64,000 bases of DNA, taken from positions 186,001 to 250,000 of the forward strand of contig NZ_JAODLR010000002.1 in the NCBI RefSeq assembly GCF_025960875.1. Reading direction: 5' to 3'. A program made the position numbers and the translations under genes. The notes under the pieces are model-generated. The model ran no database searches, was not told the origin of the DNA, and worked only from the letters and a program-made list of their open reading frames with translations. The stretch is from Crystallibacter permensis (GTDB lineage Bacteria > Actinomycetota > Actinomycetes > Actinomycetales > Micrococcaceae). Positions 1 through 7,554 of this stretch are shown here, piece after piece. Every line of letters begins with the position of its first letter. The first letter of the stretch is position 1.

Positions 1-53
1 GCCATCAGGGCACCCGACATCGGTACGCCACCTCCAATCCGAGGAATGAAATC

Positions 54-461
54 ATGATGGGACGAAGGAACAGGCCAATCCTGCTGCTCTCGGCAGCGGC
101 GCTCGGTACGGCGCTGCTGACCGGCTGCGGAAATGAAACACCGGTCCAGGAGGCAGAGGAAGAGGGCCCTGCCGCCGCGGCCAAGATCCTGGGCGAGTCC
201 GTGACCATGGAGTCCGAAGTTGAAGAAGTAGTCGGACCGAACGTTTTCATTGTCGGCGAGGACACCATGGTGCTGGCCGCCGGCATGACCGAAAACCTGG
301 CAGAAGGAGACGACGTAAGGGTCGATGGAACCGTCCAAAGCTTCCTCATGAGCGACGTCGAGCCAAGGCTGGGCATCGATCTGAACGACGACGAGACGGA
401 GCGCGTTGTCGAATTTGAGCAGGAACTCGTTGTTGTCGCCGACCAGGTCGAGGAGCTTTAA
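54..461 (+). CDS. Small lipoprotein with OB-fold-like domain
   Basis: A 135-residue predicted lipoprotein. The N-terminus has two Arg-rich residues, a hydrophobic stretch and a lipobox LLTGC near residue 25, so lipidation and export to the outer face of the membrane are expected. The acidic mature part contains EEVVGPNVFIVG followed by VRVDGTVQ, a pattern of short beta strands that resembles the second lipoprotein of this window at 11108-11668. The function is unknown. Two in-frame ATG codons lie side by side at 54 and 57; either may start. It ends convergently with the next gene, overlapping it by four bases. Nothing is seen in bases 1-53. Confidence 0.75.
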   Translation: MMGRRNRPILLLSAAALGTALLTGCGNETPVQEAEEEGPAAAAKILGESVTMESEVEEVVGPNVFIVGEDTMVLAAGMTENLAEGDDVRVDGTVQSFLMSDVEPRLGIDLNDDETERVVEFEQELVVVADQVEEL

Positions 462-1306
462 CCAGCCAGGGCGATGATGGGCAGGTCGCCGTCGGTTTCG
501 ATGGCGTCTCCTCCCCCGTTCCTGCTGTGGTAGCCGGTGGAGAAGTGCCTGACCGTGTGGACTGCGGCACCGAATGAATGCAGCGCGGTCGCAACCAGGT
601 CCCGCTCAGTGTCCGTGTTCTCCGCGATTTTGTGGGTGATCTGGAAGGTGAACAGGGATAGTCCTACTCGCCGATCGTAGGTGGCTGCACCCACCAGATC
701 CACTTTGAATCCGCCCGGCAGCCGCCAATCCGGTGGACAGTTCCAGAACCGGACGTGGTGCCGCTCCGCCGGGCTGCCTGCTACCTCCCGTTCAAAGACC
801 AGCGATTGCTTGTGCCCGAAAACGAACAACGGGCTGACAGGCGCGGCGGGATAGCTGCGCCGCAACAGCGCGGCGCGGACAATGTGCCAGCCCGTCCACC
901 AGGTCAGCGGATCCGCCTCCACCCAACCGGCGGACAGCATGGCGATCCGCAGCTGCGCGGCAGTGCCGATGACCGCCAGGTTCACCGGATCGCCGAGCAA
1001 ACCATCCGCAGTGCGTGTCCGGCCGATGAAATAGCTGGGCACGTAGATCCTCGTCAGCACCCGGTTCAGCCGCGGCAACAGCACGTAAGCCGCCAGCACC
1101 CAGATGGGCAGGAACAGCCAAAACCGGCGCCCGCCGTCGTCAATTTCGTCGAGCAGCAGTTCGTAAACGGCCCATCCCGCCAGCGCCGTGGACAGGAAAA
1201 AGAACAGCCGTTGCAGCCAGAGCAGGGCAGTTGCCTCTATCCGCTGGTACCAGCGCGGGTTTGAAGCCGGATGGTCCGGTTCCCTGCCCCCGCCCTTCGT
1301 GTTCAT
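458..1306 (-). CDS. LssY C-terminal domain membrane protein
   Basis: A 282-residue protein. The N-terminal part has two membrane segments (about residues 27-48 and 60-80). The rest matches what is known of the LssY_C family: VNLAVIGTAAQL, a WTGWHI stretch, FVFGHKQSLVFER and a RHHVRFW motif. LssY_C proteins often accompany PAP2-type lipid phosphatases, but here the domain stands alone, so its biochemical role is not clear. No good ribosome site precedes the ATG at 1306. The start lies inside a 20-bp tandem repeat shared with the stop of the upstream gene 1334-1816, so the two are probably one transcription unit. Confidence 0.7.
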   Translation of the reverse strand: MNTKGGGREPDHPASNPRWYQRIEATALLWLQRLFFFLSTALAGWAVYELLLDEIDDGGRRFWLFLPIWVLAAYVLLPRLNRVLTRIYVPSYFIGRTRTADGLLGDPVNLAVIGTAAQLRIAMLSAGWVEADPLTWWTGWHIVRAALLRRSYPAAPVSPLFVFGHKQSLVFEREVAGSPAERHHVRFWNCPPDWRLPGGFKVDLVGAATYDRRVGLSLFTFQITHKIAENTDTERDLVATALHSFGAAVHTVRHFSTGYHSRNGGGDAIETDGDLPIIALAG

Positions 1307-1340
1307 CGTCCGGTCAGCGCGTTCATCGTCCGGTCAGCGC
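1301..1340. repeat. Perfect 20-bp tandem duplication at a gene junction
   Basis: The unit at 1301-1320 is repeated exactly at 1321-1340. On the minus strand each unit carries a TGA and an ATG. The upstream gene stops at the TGA of one copy (1334-1336) and the downstream gene starts at the ATG of the other (1304-1306). An ATG in the first copy is followed in frame by a stop, so only the second copy can start the LssY_C gene. Confidence 0.9.
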
Positions 1341-1816
1341 GGTTGGCCTTCGGCCAGCGCTTTGAGCCGCTGGAGGCTTTGGGCCATGCCGGCGTGCATG
1401 ACTGCCCGCCGGTTCTTGTTTTCCTTGCTGCCGGACTGGATGATCCACCAACCGATCCGGGTGATCGGACGCACGACTTCATAGGATTCGGTTACCCGTG
1501 TCCCCGCTCCTTCCGGCTCAAACCGGTAGCGCCAGACCAGGGTACCGGCGAACGGTTCGGTTCGGGCAAAGGCGAACTCCCGGCCCGGCTCCGCCGTGGT
1601 GACCACCGGCTTATTGTGCCAGCTGGCCCGGCCGACCGTGTTGCGGGCCTTAAACCTCGCACCGACCTTGGGTCCTGAAGCGCCGTCAAGCCAAACGCAT
1701 TCGGCAACCTCCGGACTGTATTCAGGTGTTCTGGTGATGTCCGCGACGATGCCGTACACGGCCTCGGGAGCAGCGATGATGTACGTAGTGAGCTCGTCCC
1801 GGTCCAGAGTCTGCAC
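1334..1816 (-). CDS. SRPBCC-family (polyketide cyclase-like) protein
   Basis: About 160 residues. The sequence has the START/Bet v1-like pattern: an early TYIIAAPEAVYGIVADITRT strand-helix, PKVGARFKARN in the middle, a W-R-Y-R-F-E strand and a long C-terminal helix. Such proteins bind hydrophobic ligands in a cavity; the ligand cannot be named. I place the start at GTG 1816 because AAGGAG lies six bases before it; a TTG at 1831 would include the ribosome site in the coding region. The gene reads toward the LssY_C gene and probably shares its transcript. Confidence 0.75.
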   Translation of the reverse strand: MQTLDRDELTTYIIAAPEAVYGIVADITRTPEYSPEVAECVWLDGASGPKVGARFKARNTVGRASWHNKPVVTTAEPGREFAFARTEPFAGTLVWRYRFEPEGAGTRVTESYEVVRPITRIGWWIIQSGSKENKNRRAVMHAGMAQSLQRLKALAEGQPR

Positions 1817-1998
1817 AGCCAGCTCCTTCAAAGCCGCGCCCCGGGCGGGGCGCTAATGAAGTTCAGCATCCGCCTGCCGGGCAGTGCGGTCAAGGATTCC
1901 GGCAACACAAAGGCGGCGGCCCCGGGCACAATGCCCGAAACCGCCGCCTGGTGCTGCCGCTGAGTGCTACCGGATCCTGCTGGTTCCAGCGGCGGATC

Positions 1999-4926
1999 CT
2001 ACAACGAGCCCTTGACCACGCCCGGCTTCACGCCGTTGTTCGTGAATCGCGTGCCGGCGTAGTAGTACATGGCGCCCGTTGGCCTGGTCGCCAGCAGATC
2101 CGCGTTGTTGTCCGTGCCGGCATCGCCCGGTCCGAGGATCCGGTTGTACTGCGACCAGCCGCTGCTGCCGATCTTGCGCTCCGCGGCGTACCAGCCGCCC
2201 GAAGCGGAGGTGCGTCCGGCCAGCAGCCACAGCGTCCCGTCAGGCTTGCTGGCCGTCAGGTCGCCGGTGCCGCCGTCGTCGTAATCTCCGACTGCGGTGA
2301 GGTGGTCGTACTTGTTCCAGCCGGTGGCGATCCGGCTGCGCGCGGAAACCTTGCCCGTGCCGGTTCCCGGGTAGAGCCACGCCGTTCCGTCCGGGCGCAC
2401 GCCGACCAGGTCCTTCTTGCCGTCCCGGTTGACGTCGCCGGCGCCCAGCAGCGTGTTGAACTGGTTCCAGCCGCTGGCGCCGATGCGGATCCGGGGCATG
2501 TAGCCTTCGCTGACGGAGTTGACCCGGCCGGTGCCCTTGTAGAGCCAGAGCGAGCCGTCCTTTTCGCGGGCCAGCAGGTCGTTGGCGCCGTCCCGGTTGA
2601 AGTCGCCCACGCCGACCAGCGCGGTGTAGATCTGCCACCCGGTGCCGATGCGCACCGCGGCCGCGTGGCCGCCCCGGCCGTTGCCGGCGGCGAACCACAG
2701 CGTGCCGTTGGACTTGCTCGCCACCAGGTCGGCCTTGCCGTCGCCGTTGAAATCGCCCGGCGTCGCCACCAGATTGTAGGCGTTCCAGCCCGTTCCGGCG
2801 GCCGCGCGCGGCAGCATGCCGGAGGTGTCCTGCATCTGGGTGCCGGCGTAGAAACGCAGCGACTTGTCCGGGTAGATGCCCAGCAGGTCCGGCTTCCTGT
2901 CGCCGTTGTTGTCGCCCGCGCCGAGGACCTGGCTGAACTTCTGCCAGCCGCTGGAGCCGACCTTCTGCGGCACGCCGAACGAGGCATTCAGAGCCGCCTT
3001 CCGGCCGGTTCCCCGGTACAGCCACAGCGTGCCGTCGGCCTTGACCGCGAGGACGTCGGCTTTGCCGTCGCCGGAATAGTCGCCCGGAGCGGCGAGCCTG
3101 GTGTACTTCCAGCCCGAGGCGACCTGGACCCGGGAGCCGGTCTTCCCGGTGCCCAGGCCCGGGTAGAACCACACGGTCCCGTCCGGGCGCGTGGCCAGCA
3201 CGTCCGCCCGGCGGTCCCCGTTCAGATCACCGCTAGCGATGACCTCGGTGAACTGGTTCCAGCCGCTCGAGCCGACCTTGACTTTGGGCTTGAAGGCCTT
3301 GGTGCCGACGGCGCCGGTGCCCTGGTAGAGCCAGAGCGAGCCGTCCCGGTGGCGGGCCAGCAGGTCAGGGTAAGCATCGCCGTCGTAATTTCCTGCGCCG
3401 ATCAGCTTATTGTAGATGTACCAGCCGCCGCCGATCTTCACGGCCTTGCCGTAGCCGCCGGCGCCGTTGCCCGGGTAGTACCAGAGGCTGCCGTCCGTGC
3501 GGCGCGAGACCATGTCGGTCTTGCCGTCGCGGTTCAGGTCGCCGGGGACCGCACTGGTGACCGTGTAGTCGCCGGCCGGCTTCGGCGCTACGGCGGGTGC
3601 CGGGGCGCTCACGCCGTTGGGGTACTTGGCGAAAGCGACGAGCTGCGCCTGGGTGCCGCGCCAGACGTTGGAGTCCCCCAGGAAGGGTCCGGATTCGCTG
3701 TACTGCCAAATGTCGAAGCGGGTCCAGCCGGCGGGCAGCCACGGGTAGGTGACATTGCCGGTGGAGAAGTGCGCGATGTGCAGCGGGTGGTCCTTGAAGG
3801 CGCTGCTGTAGCCCAGGCACTGGTTCCACCAGCTGCCGTTGGTGTAGATGGCCGGCACGCGGCCGGTCCGGGCCTTGATCTGGTTGGAGAAGTCGCGCAC
3901 CCAGTTGACCAGCTGCGAGGGGCTCATGTTGTAGCAGGTGTTGCCCAGCTCCGGGTACGGGTTGAACTCGATGTCCAGCAGCGGCGGCAGCGTCCTGCCG
4001 TCCGCGGACCAGCCGCCACCGTTGTTGACGAAGTAATCCGCCTGGGCCTTGCCGCTGGTGACGTTGGGAATGGCGAAGTGGTAGGCACCGCGGATCATGC
4101 CCACCTTGTAGGAGCCGGAGTACTGGCTGCCGTAGCTGGGGTTCTTGTAGCTGGTCGCCTCGGTGGCCTTCACATAAGCGAAGCGGGCGCCGAGGTTCCA
4201 CTCGGTCTGCCAGTTCACGCTCGGCTGCCAGCCGGAGACGTCCATACCCTGGACGCCCGGCGCACGCCAGTGGTTGCGGTTGGTGGCCGCGGCGATGGTG
4301 ACGGCTGCCGTCCGCTCGATCTCCAGGACGTCGAGCGTTTCGGCGAGCTCCTCCTGCGCGTCTTCCTGCTTGAGTTCGGCTTCGCGTTCCTGCCGCATCT
4401 CCAGGCCCTTGCCCATCTCGGCGCCGTGTTCGCCCTGCAGCTTCTCGAGCAGGGCGAGCTTCTGCGCCTGGGTCAGCTTGTCCACGTCCACCTCGACGGG
4501 GGTGTCCGATGCCGGGGCGCCCTCATCGTCGGCGGGTTCAGTGGCGGTCTGTCCCGGCTCGGGGACCTCCGGCGCTTCAGTGGCCGGCCCAACTGACGGC
4601 TCATCGATGGGGTCGGCGGCGGGTGTTTCCGCCGGTGCGGCGTCTTCCACCGGTTCCGCGGACCCGAGCAGGTCCGGCAGCGTTTGCGGCTCGGCCAGGC
4701 CCTTGTCAACCGTCGACGGCGGCGCCTGGGTTTCGGTTGGTTCGGTCACCGTGACGGCCGGGGCGGGGAGGGATTCGGCCGCTGCAGCCGGCTGCATGAT
4801 GAGCACTCCGGCAACGCTGATGGTCAGGGCGGTGGCGCCCGAAACAGCGCGCTGCCAGGCCTTCCGGGAGGTCAATCGTTTATATAAAGGGCCGCAGGCA
4901 GGCGGGCGCGAATGAACGGTGTTCAT
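1999..4926 (-). CDS. Secreted GH25 muramidase with FG-GAP/VCBS-like repeats
   Basis: About 975 residues. The parts in order are a signal peptide ending near an AAAA stretch (residues 1-50), an acidic Pro/Thr/Glu-rich linker, a charged coiled-coil-like region (about 145-205), a GH25 lysozyme domain (about 225-430) and about ten repeats of a GDxNxDGxxD Ca-binding type (about 445-975). In the GH25 domain GMDVSGW (near 228) and LLDIEFN (near 317) supply the acidic residues expected for N-acetylmuramidase activity. The protein should act on peptidoglycan outside the cell; the repeats probably form a beta-propeller. The ATG at 4926 has TGGAG eight bases upstream; a longer frame to 5007 lacks a ribosome site. 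It stands alone. Confidence 0.88.
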   Translation of the reverse strand: MNTVHSRPPACGPLYKRLTSRKAWQRAVSGATALTISVAGVLIMQPAAAAESLPAPAVTVTEPTETQAPPSTVDKGLAEPQTLPDLLGSAEPVEDAAPAETPAADPIDEPSVGPATEAPEVPEPGQTATEPADDEGAPASDTPVEVDVDKLTQAQKLALLEKLQGEHGAEMGKGLEMRQEREAELKQEDAQEELAETLDVLEIERTAAVTIAAATNRNHWRAPGVQGMDVSGWQPSVNWQTEWNLGARFAYVKATEATSYKNPSYGSQYSGSYKVGMIRGAYHFAIPNVTSGKAQADYFVNNGGGWSADGRTLPPLLDIEFNPYPELGNTCYNMSPSQLVNWVRDFSNQIKARTGRVPAIYTNGSWWNQCLGYSSAFKDHPLHIAHFSTGNVTYPWLPAGWTRFDIWQYSESGPFLGDSNVWRGTQAQLVAFAKYPNGVSAPAPAVAPKPAGDYTVTSAVPGDLNRDGKTDMVSRRTDGSLWYYPGNGAGGYGKAVKIGGGWYIYNKLIGAGNYDGDAYPDLLARHRDGSLWLYQGTGAVGTKAFKPKVKVGSSGWNQFTEVIASGDLNGDRRADVLATRPDGTVWFYPGLGTGKTGSRVQVASGWKYTRLAAPGDYSGDGKADVLAVKADGTLWLYRGTGRKAALNASFGVPQKVGSSGWQKFSQVLGAGDNNGDRKPDLLGIYPDKSLRFYAGTQMQDTSGMLPRAAAGTGWNAYNLVATPGDFNGDGKADLVASKSNGTLWFAAGNGRGGHAAAVRIGTGWQIYTALVGVGDFNRDGANDLLAREKDGSLWLYKGTGRVNSVSEGYMPRIRIGASGWNQFNTLLGAGDVNRDGKKDLVGVRPDGTAWLYPGTGTGKVSARSRIATGWNKYDHLTAVGDYDDGGTGDLTASKPDGTLWLLAGRTSASGGWYAAERKIGSSGWSQYNRILGPGDAGTDNNADLLATRPTGAMYYYAGTRFTNNGVKPGVVKGSL

Positions 4927-4993
4927 AGGTAACTCCAGATAGCGAGACTTGGTGCACCGCCCCAATCCGAGACACGCGGCGCCGAATAAGAGT

Positions 4994-5024
4994 AACCGAT
5001 TCACCAACCCGTTGGGTTACGGTT
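4994..5024. promoter_or_regulatory. Nested inverted repeat upstream of the muramidase gene
   Basis: Two nested inverted repeats share one centre: AACCC (5006-5010) with GGGTT (5014-5018), and AACCG (4994-4998) with CGGTT (5020-5024). The element lies 70-100 bases before the ATG at 4926, a place fit for an operator. No regulator is known. The rest of 4927-5163 shows nothing else I can name. Confidence 0.4.
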
Positions 5025-5163
5025 TGATCACGCTCGCGCGGCTGATTGGCGCCCCGAAGTGTTTTGGCTTGTCAGGGGCCTCAAGGTATTCACAAGGTGA
5101 CCCAAGTAACTTTTCATCTGACCACTGCAACCTACGCCGGACCGCCGATTGAAAGACAGGTTC

Positions 5164-5409
5164 ATGAGCTACACGACGAAGACCTTGGCTTATCCGCGCC
5201 GCCGCGACATCCGCCTCGGCACCGCCAATCCCGTTCCGCCCACCGGCATGATCGCCGCGGTTCCGCTGGTCACAGTACCCTCGGGCAGCCCGCTGCCGAT
5301 GCGCCGGGACCTGCGGACGGGCCCGCGGCTGCGGCAGATGCGGACCGTCACGGCAGCGTTCGCCGTCGCTGCGTGCGTCGGGGCCCTTTGGCTGCTGCTG
5401 GGCCGGTAG
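5164..5409 (+). CDS. Small tail-anchored membrane protein, YPRRRDIR family (copy 1)
   Basis: About 81 residues, not a family I recognise. Residues 10-17 read YPRRRDIR and a PVPPTGMI block follows; a basic region RRDLRTG precedes one C-terminal membrane helix (about 61-79) with almost nothing after it. The same order of elements is found in 16191-16538, so these are paralogues. The topology suggests a proline-rich cytoplasmic segment anchored by its C-terminus. The start ATG 5164 is preferred over TTG 5149 because both paralogues then start about ten residues before YPRRRD, and the bases before both ATGs are alike (TGAAAG ... GTT-ATG). Confidence 0.6.
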   Translation: MSYTTKTLAYPRRRDIRLGTANPVPPTGMIAAVPLVTVPSGSPLPMRRDLRTGPRLRQMRTVTAAFAVAACVGALWLLLGR

Positions 5410-5476
5410 CAGCCGGCCGCAGAATTGTCCTGGCCGTGGGCTACGGCCGGGTGGATCGGGCAGTTGGGGGAAGCAA

Positions 5477-6520
5477 ATGCCATATAGCCGTGGGGATGGG
5501 CCGCACCCTCCGCCCGCCGAAAACGTCAGCCGCAGGGTCTCCGGGGCACCGGAGACCCTGCGCAGTTCCGTGTCCGGACGCATCCCGCAGTGGGCGCTGG
5601 ATGAGGCCCTTGGACAGGGGCCGGCCCCGGCAGGCTGGCGGACTCCCCCGGTGTCCACGGCCTCCCCGGTTTCCCCGCACCCTCTACGGCGCGCTCGAGG
5701 CCGCAGGAACCGGGGTGGTCTCCCCCGGAACCGCCGGTACCCTCTCTGGCTGACCACGGCGGTGTCCATCACTGTTGTTGGCGCCCTGCTGCTGGCCCCA
5801 ACCATGGGGAGCCGGGTGCTCAACGCCTTGCCGGGGATTTTAGCGGCAGCCGAGATGCCGCCGTCGGGCGTTGAAGCTGCGGATGCGCCGCTGGGCACCC
5901 CGCCGGCCGCCACCGGCTCCGACCAGTACAGGTTCCTCGAATTCGACGGGCTGGACCAGCCCTTCGTCGCCTTCGACCCCTGCCGGCCGATCCACTATGT
6001 AGTCCGCGCGGACGGGGCGCCGGCCGGAGGCGCGGAAATGATCGAGGAGGCGGTCGGCATTGTCTCGGCGGCTTCCGGACTCCAGTTCATTAACGACGGC
6101 GAAACCACCGAAGCGCCCCAGGCTCGCCGGCCGAAGTACCAACCTGACCGCTACGGTGAACGCTGGGCACCGGTGCTCATTGCCTGGTCAACACCCGAGG
6201 ACAATCCGGATCTGGGTGGCGACACCATCGGCCTAGGCGGCAGCTCGCCGGTAGGCCTGGAGGGCGAAACGATGGTTTATGTCACCGGGCAGGTTGAGCT
6301 GGACGGCCCGCAGATGCGCGAGGTCCTGCAGTACCCCGGTGGCTGGGAAGGTGCGCGGTCCGTCGTCGTGCATGAACTGGGCCACGTCTTGGGGCTGGAC
6401 CATGTGGATGATCCGGGCCAGCTGATGTACGCGGGCGGGAACTCCCAGACCCAACTCGCCGACGGGGACCGTGCCGGCCTTGCCCTCCTCGGCCAAGGCG
6501 AATGCGTCCCCGAGCTCTGA
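5477..6520 (+). CDS. Matrixin-like zinc metalloprotease, membrane-anchored
   Basis: A 347-residue protein with a long basic, proline-rich N-terminus, one membrane segment (about residues 91-110) and an extracellular domain. The domain ends with HELGHVLGLDH (about 299-309), the HExxHxxGxxH zinc site of matrixin-type (M10-like) peptidases, and a Met-containing LMYAGG that could be the Met-turn. It is expected to cut proteins outside the cell. GGGGG lies about six bases before the ATG at 5477. A 14-bp perfect hairpin lies inside codons 19-29, so a later start such as a GTG near 5570 is possible; the membrane helix would still be retained. Confidence 0.8.
   Translation: MPYSRGDGPHPPPAENVSRRVSGAPETLRSSVSGRIPQWALDEALGQGPAPAGWRTPPVSTASPVSPHPLRRARGRRNRGGLPRNRRYPLWLTTAVSITVVGALLLAPTMGSRVLNALPGILAAAEMPPSGVEAADAPLGTPPAATGSDQYRFLEFDGLDQPFVAFDPCRPIHYVVRADGAPAGGAEMIEEAVGIVSAASGLQFINDGETTEAPQARRPKYQPDRYGERWAPVLIAWSTPEDNPDLGGDTIGLGGSSPVGLEGETMVYVTGQVELDGPQMREVLQYPGGWEGARSVVVHELGHVLGLDHVDDPGQLMYAGGNSQTQLADGDRAGLALLGQGECVPEL
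5532..5563. other. Perfect 14-bp hairpin within the 5' end of the metalloprotease frame
   Basis: CGCAGGGTCTCCGG (5532-5545) pairs with 5550-5563 over a GGCA loop. There is no T run. It may terminate transcription of the small gene ending at 5409, in which case the protease would start downstream, or it may control translation. Confidence 0.5.
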
Positions 6521-6577
6521 CACGTAGGCCCGCGGCGCACGGGCCAGGGTGAGGAGCCCGGCAGCAGGCGCCAGGGG

Positions 6578-6718
6578 TCAGTCCGTTTCAGGACCTTCGC
6601 AGTAGGGGCAGCGGCCGGAGCCGAAACCGCAGGCGTCCAGAAACGCGTCTGCGGCCATGCCGGTGGTGGATTTGAGGGTGCTCTCGGTCGGTTTTTCTTC
6701 CAGAACAGTGTGCGTCAT
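6578..6718 (-). CDS. Putative 46-residue Cys-containing small protein
   Basis: A short frame starting at ATG 6718 with AAGGA six bases upstream, which is the main support for it. The product begins MTHTVLEEKP and ends with ACGFGSGRCPYCEGPETD, so it has three cysteines in the last 17 residues, two as CPYC. It could be a small metal-binding or redox protein, or a peptide precursor with a leader and a Cys-rich core. No modification enzymes are encoded nearby, so this last reading is only a possibility. A strong hairpin lies 50 bases upstream of the start. Confidence 0.45.
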   Translation of the reverse strand: MTHTVLEEKPTESTLKSTTGMAADAFLDACGFGSGRCPYCEGPETD

Positions 6719-6768
6719 TGCGGGTCCTTAAGCGCGGCTTCTCATCCTGCAGCCGGGAGGACCAGATG

Positions 6769-6802
6769 CGGTGCCGTGGCAGGGTCTGCTGCCACGGCAC
6801 CG
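6769..6802. other. Perfect 14-bp hairpin
   Basis: CGGTGCCGTGGCAG (6769-6782) pairs exactly with 6789-6802 over a six-base loop. No T run follows on either strand. It sits 50 bases upstream of the 46-residue gene on the minus strand, where it could act in the leader. The rest of the 6719-7128 gap shows no convincing gene. Confidence 0.6.
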
Positions 6803-7128
6803 TTCGGTTCCAGAACCTCAGGGCAAGAGGTCGGTCGAGGCCCTGGACCTGCGCTCCCGGACGGAGTGCGGACCGGTCTTCCGGTTGGGATTTGCGGTCT
6901 TGGTCACAGACTATGGGAGGCGGAGGCGTCCCGTCAGTGTGCATTCGCACAGCACCGGGGCGGAGTCTGTGTGCCGCTGACAAGGGCTTTTCCTACCCCT
7001 CGCCGGGCGCGGAACGGACGGATAAAATGACGGAACAAGTGGTAAACGGCGCTCCGGCTCAGCGGATCAAGCCTTCTTAGGCGACCTCCCCGAATTCCCG
7101 CTCTTTTGTCGCATCGGACTTCCCCATC

Positions 7129-7554
7129 ATGAAAACCATGTCACGCGCTTTGGCTGCGGCCGGAGCCGCCGCACTCCTGACCGCCTTTTCCGTCGCCGCG
7201 CCCTCAAGCGCGGCAGGCACCCTCACCGCTCCCGACGAGGGCGAGCTCCTTGGCGGCGGCGCTGCTGTCACCCTGACCATCACCTACGAGTGCGACAGCG
7301 GGCAGAATGCGAACGTGTTCGCCGAAATCGCCCAAACCGTCGAGGACGACCGTGTCGCCAGCGGCAACGGGTTCGCCGCTCCGGTCGACTGCACCGGCGA
7401 GGAGCAAAGCGTGGAGGTGTCCGTGCTGGCGTCCGGCGGCTTCTTCGCTTTCACCGAAGGAACCGCCGTCGCCCGCATCTTCCTGGCCACCTGCACTGTG
7501 GGAGCCTGCGAGCAGGTGACTGCCACCGTGGAGCTGGAGCTCGTGGAGGATTAG
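7129..7554 (+). CDS. Secreted protein of unknown function
   Basis: A 141-residue protein with a clear Sec signal peptide (Arg near residue 6, hydrophobic core, APSSAAG cleavage region about 25-30). The mature part is rich in Val, Thr and Glu with alternating residues typical of beta strands, and has four cysteines (in YECD, VDCTG and ATCTVGACEQ) that could form two disulfides. I do not recognise the family. No good ribosome site is seen; a second ATG is at 7138. The gene converges on the penicillin-binding protein gene and overlaps its end by four bases. Confidence 0.7.
   Translation: MKTMSRALAAAGAAALLTAFSVAAPSSAAGTLTAPDEGELLGGGAAVTLTITYECDSGQNANVFAEIAQTVEDDRVASGNGFAAPVDCTGEEQSVEVSVLASGGFFAFTEGTAVARIFLATCTVGACEQVTATVELELVED

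Noticed and set aside
1951-4596. Very long open frame on the plus strand opposite the muramidase gene
   Set aside because: It mirrors the repeat array of a high-GC gene on the other strand, has no ribosome site and its product is low-complexity Val/Ala/Arg/Gly-rich.
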